Assembly: GCA_021784835.1 (NCBI GenBank)
Contig: JAJYHI010000084.1
Location: 1-27,948, forward strand
Direction: 5' to 3'
Source of the DNA: a bacterium
Lineage (GTDB): Bacteria; SZUA-79; Acidulodesulfobacterales; Acidulodesulfobacteraceae
Length of the DNA: 27,948 bases
Shown here: piece after piece, positions 6,932 to 15,161 of the stretch
How the letters are laid out: each line of letters begins with the position of its first letter
How positions within the stretch are numbered: the stretch's first letter is position 1
Translations under genes and position numbers: made by a program
Notes under the pieces: model-generated
The model's input: only the letters and a program-made list of their open reading frames with translations
Database searches by the model: none
What the model was told of the DNA's origin: nothing

Positions 6932-8059
6932 ATGAAAATCAGGGTCGAACCGGAAATAAGCGGAAAGAAAGACGGCTACGATATAATAATCGACGCCGGA
7001 ATTATAGGCGGAGTTTCCGCGAAAGAAATCGTTTCGGCGTTTAGTTCCGCCGCCGTAAATTTAAAAGCGGGGTTTTTAGCGGTAACATCCGAAACAGTCT
7101 ATGGCTTATACGGAGATAAATTTTCGTCATTTCTTAAAAAATGCGGAATAGAAAATTTTGATTTCATAGTCCTTCCCGACGGAGAATCCACGAAGAGCCT
7201 TAAATATCTTTCCGATATTTACGACCGTCTGATAGATAACGGTATGGAAAGGTCGGATTATATAATAGCTTTCGGAGGCGGGGTTGTAGGCGACCTTGCG
7301 GGTTTTGCCGCGGCTACGTATCTAAGGGGAATTAACTTTATTCAGGTTCCGACTACTTTGCTTGCCGACGTGGATTCAAGCGTAGGCGGGAAAACCGGCA
7401 TAGACCATCCTAAAGGCAAAAATCTTATAGGCTCTTTTTACCAGCCGAGAGCCGTCCTTATAGACGTAGATATCCTTAAAACATTAGATAAAAGAGAATT
7501 AATCAACGGATTTGCTGAAGTCATAAAATACGGAGCGGCGTTAGATGCGGATTTTTTTTCTTATCTTGAATCGAATTATAAAAAAATCCTTGCTTACGAC
7601 GAAGAAACTTTAATCCGTATAATAGAAAAGTCGTGTTCTATTAAAGCGGATATCGTCAATCAGGATGAAAAAGAATCGGGACTGCGTTCCGTTTTAAATT
7701 TCGGACACAGTTTGGGGCATGCTATCGAAACTTTGTACAATTACGAAAATATTAAGCACGGCGAGGCGATAGCCATAGGAATGGTTTTTGCCGCAAAACT
7801 GTCTAAACATCTTGGATTATGCGGCGAAGAAGAGGTGGCGAGAATTAAAAATTTAATAATAAATTCAGGCCTGCCGTCCGATATTCCGGATTTTACTCCG
7901 GAACAGTACGTAAACGCAATGAAATTAGACAAAAAGGTGTCCGATAAACAGATAAAATTCGTGCTGATAAAAGGAATAGGGGTATATGAGTTTAAAAAGT
8001 TGGATTTCAGCTTTTTATTTAATTATCTGGCTAAATTTAATAAGCAGGCTAAGTTATAA
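6932..8059 (+). CDS. aroB: 3-dehydroquinate synthase
   Basis: AroB converts DAHP to 3-dehydroquinate, the second step of the shikimate pathway to aromatic amino acids, using NAD+ and a divalent metal in the cytoplasm. The 375-aa protein is close to the usual ~360. Visible motifs are DGESTKSL (83-90), the NAD-binding GGGVVGDLAGF (115-125), VPTTLLADVDSSVGGKTGI (139-157) and the metal ligands E196 (FAEVIKYG), H259 (NFGHS) and H276 (KHGEA). The start at 6932 gives the normal N-terminus; only a distant AGGA (6911-6914) precedes it. A 52-67 base gap separates it from the recombinase gene downstream, so the two may be co-transcribed. No other shikimate genes are in the window. The call is secure. 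Confidence 0.96.
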   Translation: MKIRVEPEISGKKDGYDIIIDAGIIGGVSAKEIVSAFSSAAVNLKAGFLAVTSETVYGLYGDKFSSFLKKCGIENFDFIVLPDGESTKSLKYLSDIYDRLIDNGMERSDYIIAFGGGVVGDLAGFAAATYLRGINFIQVPTTLLADVDSSVGGKTGIDHPKGKNLIGSFYQPRAVLIDVDILKTLDKRELINGFAEVIKYGAALDADFFSYLESNYKKILAYDEETLIRIIEKSCSIKADIVNQDEKESGLRSVLNFGHSLGHAIETLYNYENIKHGEAIAIGMVFAAKLSKHLGLCGEEEVARIKNLIINSGLPSDIPDFTPEQYVNAMKLDKKVSDKQIKFVLIKGIGVYEFKKLDFSFLFNYLAKFNKQAKL

Positions 8060-8126
8060 ACGCCGCAAAATTAATAAAAACGCCCAATAATTAAATTCGG
8101 GCACCGCAAATTTGAAATGCAAAATT

Positions 8127-9143
8127 ATGAATGCAGGGCAGATTCCGATTAAAAAAGACGAATTTGAGGCTTTTATAGAAAATTATATATCTTTTCTTAA
8201 AATAGAAAGAGGTTTAAGCCTTAATACCGTTTCTTCGTATTATTTGGATTTAATGAAATTTCATGCTTTCGTAAAGGACAAAAATATTAATTTTAAAGAA
8301 CTATCCCCATTTTTTTTTCAGGATTTCCTGTCTTATCTTTCCGAGCTAAATTTAAGCGGAAAAACAAGGGCGAGGTTTTACTCGTCTATTAAAGGATTTT
8401 ATAAATTTTTATTTAAACGCGGCATTGTAACGGAATTTCCTTTTAAGGATATAGAATATCCTTTTACGGCAAAGAAATTACCCGATTTTCTTACGGAAGA
8501 AGAGATGAGAAAAATTTTATCTGTCGAGTTTACGGGACGGGGAAGAATACGAAAAAGAAAAGACCCCGATGCGTACAAATTTGAAAACCTTAGAAATAAA
8601 GCAATAATAGAATTTCTATATTCAAGCGGACTAAGAATTTCCGAACTTGCGGACATTAAGCTCGATAATTTTAATTTCGATTTAAATTTTGCAAGAGTAA
8701 TAGGCAAAGGCTCTAAAGAAAGGATAGTACCGTTCGGAATACCTTTTAAGGAGATGCTTAAAGTTTATCTGCCGCTAAGGCAAAAATACGCGGTTAAATC
8801 AAAAAATGCCGGAAGTTCCTATCTGTTTATTACCGAAAAAGGCATGCCTTTAACGAGGCAGGGGCTGTGGAAAATTATTAAAAAAGCTGCACTTCTGGCT
8901 AAAATAGATAAAAATATAACTCCGCATACGTTAAGGCATACTTTTGCGACCCATCTTCTGGGAGGCGGGGCTGATTTAAGGTCGATTCAGCAGATGCTGG
9001 GGCATACAAGTATTTCTACTACGGAAATTTATACGCATACCGATATATCTCATTTAAGTGAGCAGCACGCTAAATTTCATCCGAGAAATATGGAGCAGAG
9101 TTTAAAAATCGCCGTCGCGGCCGAAGAAGCCGATAAAAAGTAA
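8127..9143 (+). CDS. xerC/xerD: Tyrosine recombinase, XerC/XerD type
   Basis: Such enzymes resolve chromosome dimers at dif by strand exchange at the septum. The N-terminal SAM-like core-binding domain (about 10-100) is followed by the catalytic domain with the full set: R170 (SSGLR), K194 (GKGSKE), H267 and R270 (PHTLRH), H293 (LGHTS) and nucleophile Y302 (EIYTH). Length is 338 aa from ATG 8127, somewhat longer than typical Xer (~300) because of a basic insert near 136-155. An in-frame TTG at 8112 would add five residues; neither start has a good ribosome-binding site, and ATG is preferred here. Housekeeping neighbours and the absence of integron or phage genes argue for a cellular Xer, not an integrase. 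XerC cannot be distinguished from XerD by eye, and no dif site was recognised. Confidence 0.88.
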   Translation: MNAGQIPIKKDEFEAFIENYISFLKIERGLSLNTVSSYYLDLMKFHAFVKDKNINFKELSPFFFQDFLSYLSELNLSGKTRARFYSSIKGFYKFLFKRGIVTEFPFKDIEYPFTAKKLPDFLTEEEMRKILSVEFTGRGRIRKRKDPDAYKFENLRNKAIIEFLYSSGLRISELADIKLDNFNFDLNFARVIGKGSKERIVPFGIPFKEMLKVYLPLRQKYAVKSKNAGSSYLFITEKGMPLTRQGLWKIIKKAALLAKIDKNITPHTLRHTFATHLLGGGADLRSIQQMLGHTSISTTEIYTHTDISHLSEQHAKFHPRNMEQSLKIAVAAEEADKK

Positions 9144-9181
9144 AAATTAAATAAAAAGTATTTTAAAAATAAGGATAATTT

Positions 9182-10357
9182 ATGGGCAGATTAGACGACA
9201 TACTGAAAAAAAATAAAATGACCGAAAAAGGCGTTATAGGCATATATAGCCTCTTTGCCCAGAAAAATATAAAGCTTTTAAAAGATTTGACTCATTTTAC
9301 GCAAAAAGACATAGACGGCATAGGTAAAATAAAGGGATGCATAGAAAATATTTCTTTAAAAATAGCTTCGGATTTTTACGAATATTTGCTGAACATAGAA
9401 GAAACCGCTAAAATTATTAATTCGAGACCGGATCTTTTAGACCAGCTTATACTTACGCAGTCTCATTATATAAATCAGTTATTCGGCATTGAATACGACG
9501 AAAATTATTTTATTAACAGGGTTATAGTCGGTTTTGCGCATTACGTTTACAAGATATCTCCCTCGGTTTACATAGGAAGTTACGGGTATTACAATACGCT
9601 TATAACGGATGCCGTTATAAAATGCTGTAAAGAAAACGGCATTGACAGCGAAGAGTCTGTATCGATACTTAATTCGGTGCAGAAAATGCTGTCTATCGAT
9701 ATAACGCTTGCCATAGAATCGTATTATCAAAAAACCATAGACGACGTTTATAAAATGGAGCACGATTCTCTGAACAGGCTGATGGTTTTAGCGGAATACA
9801 GGGATGAAGACACCGGAAATCATATTGCCAGAATGTCCCATTTTGCCGCCGTTATAGCAAAGGAACTTGGAATGGACGGCGTTTATCGGGAAAATATATT
9901 GAATTCCGCTCCCATGCACGATATAGGCAAGGTCGGAATACCCGATAATATTCTTTTGAAACCCGGACGATTAGATAAAGACGAATTTGAAATTATGAAG
10001 TCGCACACGGTTATAGGATATAATATATTGAAAGATTCCGAATCGAATACTTTAAAAGAAGGCGCGGCTATAGCGCTGTCGCATCACGAAAATTACGACG
10101 GAAGCGGATATCCAAACGGATTAAAAGGCGACTCTATACCGCTTTCGGGACGGATTACCAAAGTAGCCGACGTTTTTGACGCGCTTATAAATAAAAGAAT
10201 ATATAAACCGGCTTATACGCTGGAAGAAACGCTCAGGATAATGAAAGACGAAATGAAACCGGGGGCGGCTTTCGATCCGGACTGCTTCGACGCTTTTTTA
10301 AAAGGTTTAGACGAGATACTTGATATAAGGCGTAAGATAGATGAGGAAAATTCTTGA
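9182..10357 (+). CDS. Globin-coupled sensor HD-GYP phosphodiesterase
   Basis: The 391-aa protein joins two domains. Residues ~20-185 resemble the protoglobin/globin-coupled sensor fold: an ASDFYEYLL helix, then FAHYVYKISPSVYIGSYGYY with a candidate heme-ligating H120. Residues ~195-365 form a full HD-GYP domain: DEDTGNHIARM (208-218), HDIGK (246-250), HHENYDGSGYP (301-311) and the following GLKGDSIP. HD-GYP enzymes hydrolyse cyclic di-GMP, so the protein is probably a heme-based O2 (or NO/CO) sensor that lowers c-di-GMP. No membrane segment is seen, implying a cytosolic protein. An AAGGA ribosome-binding site lies just upstream of ATG 9182. The stop codon overlaps the promoter of the response-regulator gene 32 bases downstream. 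The HD-GYP call is near certain; the globin call is strong by motif. Confidence 0.88.
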   Translation: MGRLDDILKKNKMTEKGVIGIYSLFAQKNIKLLKDLTHFTQKDIDGIGKIKGCIENISLKIASDFYEYLLNIEETAKIINSRPDLLDQLILTQSHYINQLFGIEYDENYFINRVIVGFAHYVYKISPSVYIGSYGYYNTLITDAVIKCCKENGIDSEESVSILNSVQKMLSIDITLAIESYYQKTIDDVYKMEHDSLNRLMVLAEYRDEDTGNHIARMSHFAAVIAKELGMDGVYRENILNSAPMHDIGKVGIPDNILLKPGRLDKDEFEIMKSHTVIGYNILKDSESNTLKEGAAIALSHHENYDGSGYPNGLKGDSIPLSGRITKVADVFDALINKRIYKPAYTLEETLRIMKDEMKPGAAFDPDCFDAFLKGLDEILDIRRKIDEENS

Positions 10358-10384
10358 CATGAGCCGTTTTTTATGTTGTATTAT
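10354..10384 (+). promoter_or_regulatory. Sigma70-like promoter of the response regulator, start predicted at the ATG
   Basis: A perfect TTGACA (10354-10359) contains the TGA stop codon of the preceding gene. A -10 TATTAT (10379-10384, spacer 19) or TGTATT (10377-10382, spacer 17) follows. The start would fall at 10389-10391, at the ATG 10390. No Shine-Dalgarno sequence is visible, so the transcript would be leaderless. Confidence 0.5.
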
Positions 10385-10389
10385 TTATT

Positions 10390-11118
10390 ATGTATAAAGC
10401 CAACGTACTTATAATAGACGATGAGCCGGATTTAGTAGAACTTCTAAAATACAATCTTGCTAAAGAAGGCTATAAAGTAGAGTTTGCTTTTAACGGATTT
10501 GACGGATTGAGGGCATCGGAAGTTTTTAAGCCCGACCTTTTGATATTAGATATAATGCTTCCCGATATTAACGGCTACGAAGTATGCAAAAGAATAAAAA
10601 GAACGGCAAATTTTTCGGCCGTTCCCGTAATATTTCTTTCCGCAAAGCAGGAAGAGGTCGATAAGGTGCTGGGTTTTGAGTCCGGAGCGGAAGATTATAT
10701 AACTAAACCCTTTTCGGTAGCCGAACTTCTGGCGCGCGTAAGAACTATTTTAAAAAGAGTGCCTCCGGCAAGCGCCGTAGAAAATAAAAATAGCAAGGCG
10801 GAGAAAATATCGGACGGCTTCGGTTTTAAAAATATTACCATTAACGTTCTCAAACACAGCGTAATGGTAAAAAACATCGAGATAAAACTCAGCCCTATAG
10901 AATTTAAACTTCTTATTTTTTTGATGACTTACGCAGGGGACGTTTTTTCACGCGAGAAACTTTTAGATAACGTATGGGGAAGCGATTCTTTCGTCGAACC
11001 AAGAACGGTCGACGTTCACATAAGACGGCTCAGGTCGAATATCGAGATAGACGAATCTATTAAGTTTATTGAAACTATAAGAGGCGTAGGCTATAAATTT
11101 ATAGATGAAAAAATATGA
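10390..11118 (+). CDS. OmpR/PhoB-family response regulator
   Basis: The 242-aa protein has a receiver domain with the acidic pair D10/D11, phosphoacceptor D54 (LILDIMLPD), S84 (FLSAKQ) and K106 (ITKPF), then a linker at ~123-140 and a winged-helix DNA-binding domain. The latter shows LSPIEFKLLIFL (167-178) and RTVDVHIRRLR (205-215). It would be phosphorylated by a histidine kinase and bind DNA direct repeats. No kinase gene adjoins it: it overlaps the downstream tamB by 14 bases (11105-11118), where phoB usually has phoR. It therefore probably depends on a kinase encoded elsewhere and may control its own operon. The start at 10390 is backed by a promoter at the correct distance for leaderless initiation. 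PhoB itself cannot be claimed. Confidence 0.9.
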   Translation: MYKANVLIIDDEPDLVELLKYNLAKEGYKVEFAFNGFDGLRASEVFKPDLLILDIMLPDINGYEVCKRIKRTANFSAVPVIFLSAKQEEVDKVLGFESGAEDYITKPFSVAELLARVRTILKRVPPASAVENKNSKAEKISDGFGFKNITINVLKHSVMVKNIEIKLSPIEFKLLIFLMTYAGDVFSREKLLDNVWGSDSFVEPRTVDVHIRRLRSNIEIDESIKFIETIRGVGYKFIDEKI

Positions 11119-14100
11119 CAAAAAGCTTAAAATTTATCTTGCAGTTTTGCTGTTTCTTATCGTCGCAATCTTGGCAAGCACCGTCTCTTTTTTAGAATCT
11201 TCCTATTTTGCCTATATAGCAAAAACCTATATATCTTCTTATCTTTCCAAAAAACTTAAAAAAAAGGTAACCTTAAAACAAATAAAATTTTCTATTTTTT
11301 CCCCGCAAATTAGTATTTACGGCGTAAAAATTAAAAATTTGGCAAAAATTAAACAAATCGATATAAATATAGGACATGTTAATATTTTCCGCAGAGAGTT
11401 AAATATTTATAAAATAAGTATAATTAAGCCGGACTTAAATGTTTTAATAAAGCACAATAAGTTTTATAACTATAAAAAAATAGGCTCGGTAATAAAAGAG
11501 TTTTCTATTCCGCATCAAAATTCTTTAATCTCGCTTTCGTTTGATAAAATAGAGGTATCCGGCGGCAGTTTTAACTTTGACGATAAAGATAAAAATATAC
11601 TTCTTAATCTTAAAAAAATAGCTCTTACCGTTTATAAAAAACCTTCTAAAACGCCGTTTATTTATAAAAACTCCGGTATATATTTTAAATACGATATTCC
11701 TTATATATTTTTAAAGTCGGGTAAATTAAGATACGGCGGAGCATACCGCTCAAGCGCCGAACAGATACATTACGTCAACGGTTTTATATATTACCGCAAA
11801 GTGAAATTTGGAAATCAATATTTTAACGTTTCGTCGGGCGGCATTTTTGAGTTAAAGAAAAAAATTTTATTTCCGGAAATTATTAAAAAAATCAACGATA
11901 CTACGATATTAAAAGTAAACAATCTGTCATTTTTTTCTAAACATTTCGACGAACTTCCGGCTTTAAAAGGAAAACTAAGAGCAAACGTGAACGTAATAGG
12001 ATCGGCTGCAGGAAGGTTAGAGTCTAAAGCCGTAATCACTTTAAAAGATACGGTCTTTTCGGGCGGCGATTTAAAAAGCGGAAAAATATTATGTACATTT
12101 GACCGAAACGGCGCAAAAAACAAAAATAATATTATAAAATTCAAAAAAATCACCCTTAAAACTTTTAACGGTACGTTAAGTTCTAAGGGCAGTATAAATC
12201 TTAACGAAAAAGAAGGCAGGTTTAAATCCGTTATAAAAAATATAGATGCCGGAAAACTTATCGAGTTTTACGATACCGAAAAAATTCCGCAGTTAAAAGC
12301 CGTAGCCGACGGCGATATTACAACTTTTTTAAATTTCGGCAAAAATTTTTACGTTGCGAATATTGAAAAAATAAATTTAGTTAAACCGGTCGAACAGCTT
12401 AAATTTAAAAACAGAAAAGGAGTAAATACGATATACCGGATTCATTACGGAAACAGAGTTTTATTTAACGGAGCGGTTTTAATAAACGATAAATACGTTA
12501 TTGTAAAGCGCACGGGAATTTTATCGGGAACCCTTAAAGGCTTTTTCGGCGGTAAAATAAATTACGAAAAAAAATATTTAAATTTTCATTTTACGGCCTC
12601 TTATAATAAACTGCCGAAAATAGACTTAGTCGAAAAATACAGGAGCCGTTATTTTAATCCATCGGCTGACGGTAACGTAAACGGCAATATAGCCGGAAAA
12701 TTTAGCGGCATATATTTTAAGTTTAAAAACAGGTTTAAAAGGCTTTTTATAAACGGATATACGGCTCCGTTTACCGGAACCGCAAACGTTAATATAACCG
12801 GCAACGGCAATGTTTTAATAAAAAAAGTAAGATTAAAAGAAAACGGCGACGGCGGAACCGGGAGGTTTAATTTTAACGGAGAAATTTATAAGGACAAAAT
12901 TTCGCGTCAAGAATTGATTAACGGTTATTTTAACGCAAAAAACCTTGCGGCGTCGCATCGTGGCGGGTCCCATGGAGGTTTCTTTGCCGTTTTTAATTCC
13001 GAAGGAAATATTAAAGGGGAATTAAAAAATCCTCTTTTAACCGCAACCGGTAATTCAAAAAAAGTCGTTATATACGGGCAAGACGTTAACGACGTTAATT
13101 TTAAATTTTCCGTTACTAAAAAAATATTGAATTTATACAAGCTTAAAGGCTTTTACGGCGGGGCATATTTTAACGCTTACGGCGATTTAAATTTTGTAAA
13201 CGCGGCATCGGGCGGAGGCTACGGTCACGGCAATAATTATAGCGGTTATAATAATTACAATATTAAAATAGTTTCAAACGGCATTAACCTTTCTAATTTA
13301 AATTTCAATTTTTTAAAAAAATATTCGGTGCAGGGAACTGCCGATGCCGATTTGCACATAGGAGGCACATTTAGTCTGCCGGATATTTCAGGCTCGGTAG
13401 ATGCGGAAAAAATTTCGGTTAAAAATTACTATATAGGCGCCGTAAAAGCTCTCATCAATTCTACTAAAAGAAAAATGAAACTGCATTTATACGCAATGCA
13501 TAATGCGTTTGATACGAAAGCTAAAATTCTGTTGAAAAAAGGTTATCCGTACAATTTTATTACGAATATAAAACTGTTAAGCGTTAATTACAGAAAAACT
13601 TTATTCAGGCTGTCCGGCGGAATTTTTGGAAGCGGAAAACTTTCTAATTTTAAAAATTCGTATCTTTTTTCCAAATTAGATTACGTATATTTAAAACACG
13701 GTCCTTTTTTCCTGCAAAATACCAAAAACATTAAAATATCTTATATAGACAGAACAGTCGAATTCAGCGGTTTTAAGCTCAAAGGCGGCAATAACTATTT
13801 TCAGCTTAGAGGTTATATAACTCCGCTAAAATACCATATAATATTAAACGACAGAACCGATTTATGGGTTCTCGGAATTTTTACAAACAGGATAATAAAT
13901 TCATCCGGATTTGCGACCGCTTCCGCCGTTATATTCGGACCGTTCGCATCTCCCGATATATACGGATTTGCTAATATCAAAAGGGGACTTATTGAACCTT
14001 CGGTTTATTCTTCTTTTGCCGCTTCAAGAATTTTTGCGCAGATTACGTTTAATAAAAATATGATTTATATTAAAAAAGCAAGATTCAGGATGCTTAACGG

Positions 14101-15142
14101 CATTTTTTCGACTCACGGCATTATTAGGCTTAACAATTTTTTGCCTTCTTATTATAGATTGGAAACTAATTTTAATTCCGCGGTTTACAGGGCGTCCGAC
14201 TATTTTTATGCAAAAATGAGCGGAAGATTAGGTTTTTCCGGCAGACCGGACAATCCGGTTTTATACGGAAGCGTAAAAATTAAAAAAGCCATGTACGATA
14301 AGAAAATAAATTTTTCGTCGTTTCTTTTAAGCTATAAAAGATACAACGCGGTAACACAGGCGTCTCCGGTAAGTTTAACTAATCCGAGGCTTAACATAAA
14401 AGTCGTATCGAAAAAGAAAATAGAAATAAGAAATAATATAATAAATACGAATTTCAGCGCCGACCTTAATATTCTGGGCACGCTCGATAATCCCATAATT
14501 ATAGGAACGGCGAATGCCGAAAAGGGCGATATATTTTTCAGGGGAACTGAGCTGAAACTTGCATACGCAAATTTAGATTTTAATAACAGGTATAAAATAA
14601 ATCCGACTTTCGACGTTGCGGCAAGAACTTATATAAATCAATATATAATAAGAATGAACGCAAGCGGTTCCATGTTAAATTTTAACGTAAATCTTTCATC
14701 GACTCCGCCTCTTTCGGAGTTAAGCATAGTTTCGATGCTCGCGCTCGGCACTTCGGCAAACTCGGTTTATGCTTCTTCTGCAGGAGGAATAGCCGCTTCG
14801 GAAGCCGCTTCCGCGATAGGCGGCGGGGTCGAGCAGAGCGTTACTGGAACTATATCCAGTTATTTCGGTTTTAAAAATATGTCGGTAACGCCCGGCTATT
14901 CGGCGATAACGCACAGCGCCGCGCCGCAGGTAACCGTTTCTAAAAACTTGACGAAGCGGCTGTCGGTTTCATACAGCGACATAGCTTCGTCGCAATCGTC
15001 GCAATCGGCTACCGTTACTTATAGGCTTACCCCGCATATTTCCGTTATAGGGGTATGGGAAAATAACGAACTTGCGCCGAACAGCTCCAACGTTTACAGC
15101 GAATTAGGCGGCAATATAGTTTTTCACTTTAGGTTTTATTAA
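11105..15142 (+). CDS. tamB: TamB-like translocation and assembly module protein (AsmA-like/DUF490)
   Basis: This very large 1345-aa protein begins with a membrane anchor (about 9-30) and continues as long beta-rich repeats, as in TamB, which spans the periplasm as a lipid-conducting beta-taco. The last ~250 residues match the DUF490/TamB C-terminal region, with LSELSIVSMLALGT and a terminal hydrophobic, Phe-rich strand that ends in RFY. TamB works with an Omp85 partner (TamA or BamA) in outer-membrane phospholipid transport and autotransporter assembly. The next gene, 19 bases downstream, encodes such an Omp85 protein. The start overlaps the response-regulator gene by 14 bases. Low-complexity Gly/Asn/Tyr tracts occur near 695-715. 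The gene is intact and similar in size to E. coli TamB (~1259 aa). Assignment rests on architecture and context. Confidence 0.87.
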   Translation: MKKYDKKLKIYLAVLLFLIVAILASTVSFLESSYFAYIAKTYISSYLSKKLKKKVTLKQIKFSIFSPQISIYGVKIKNLAKIKQIDINIGHVNIFRRELNIYKISIIKPDLNVLIKHNKFYNYKKIGSVIKEFSIPHQNSLISLSFDKIEVSGGSFNFDDKDKNILLNLKKIALTVYKKPSKTPFIYKNSGIYFKYDIPYIFLKSGKLRYGGAYRSSAEQIHYVNGFIYYRKVKFGNQYFNVSSGGIFELKKKILFPEIIKKINDTTILKVNNLSFFSKHFDELPALKGKLRANVNVIGSAAGRLESKAVITLKDTVFSGGDLKSGKILCTFDRNGAKNKNNIIKFKKITLKTFNGTLSSKGSINLNEKEGRFKSVIKNIDAGKLIEFYDTEKIPQLKAVADGDITTFLNFGKNFYVANIEKINLVKPVEQLKFKNRKGVNTIYRIHYGNRVLFNGAVLINDKYVIVKRTGILSGTLKGFFGGKINYEKKYLNFHFTASYNKLPKIDLVEKYRSRYFNPSADGNVNGNIAGKFSGIYFKFKNRFKRLFINGYTAPFTGTANVNITGNGNVLIKKVRLKENGDGGTGRFNFNGEIYKDKISRQELINGYFNAKNLAASHRGGSHGGFFAVFNSEGNIKGELKNPLLTATGNSKKVVIYGQDVNDVNFKFSVTKKILNLYKLKGFYGGAYFNAYGDLNFVNAASGGGYGHGNNYSGYNNYNIKIVSNGINLSNLNFNFLKKYSVQGTADADLHIGGTFSLPDISGSVDAEKISVKNYYIGAVKALINSTKRKMKLHLYAMHNAFDTKAKILLKKGYPYNFITNIKLLSVNYRKTLFRLSGGIFGSGKLSNFKNSYLFSKLDYVYLKHGPFFLQNTKNIKISYIDRTVEFSGFKLKGGNNYFQLRGYITPLKYHIILNDRTDLWVLGIFTNRIINSSGFATASAVIFGPFASPDIYGFANIKRGLIEPSVYSSFAASRIFAQITFNKNMIYIKKARFRMLNGIFSTHGIIRLNNFLPSYYRLETNFNSAVYRASDYFYAKMSGRLGFSGRPDNPVLYGSVKIKKAMYDKKINFSSFLLSYKRYNAVTQASPVSLTNPRLNIKVVSKKKIEIRNNIINTNFSADLNILGTLDNPIIIGTANAEKGDIFFRGTELKLAYANLDFNNRYKINPTFDVAARTYINQYIIRMNASGSMLNFNVNLSSTPPLSELSIVSMLALGTSANSVYASSAGGIAASEAASAIGGGVEQSVTGTISSYFGFKNMSVTPGYSAITHSAAPQVTVSKNLTKRLSVSYSDIASSQSSQSATVTYRLTPHISVIGVWENNELAPNSSNVYSELGGNIVFHFRFY

Positions 15143-15161
15143 AATTTTTAAAATAAAAACA

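Noticed and set aside
9144..9181. Possible dif site next to the Xer recombinase
   Set aside because: The short gap has no paired 11-bp arms around a 6-bp centre that I can recognise.
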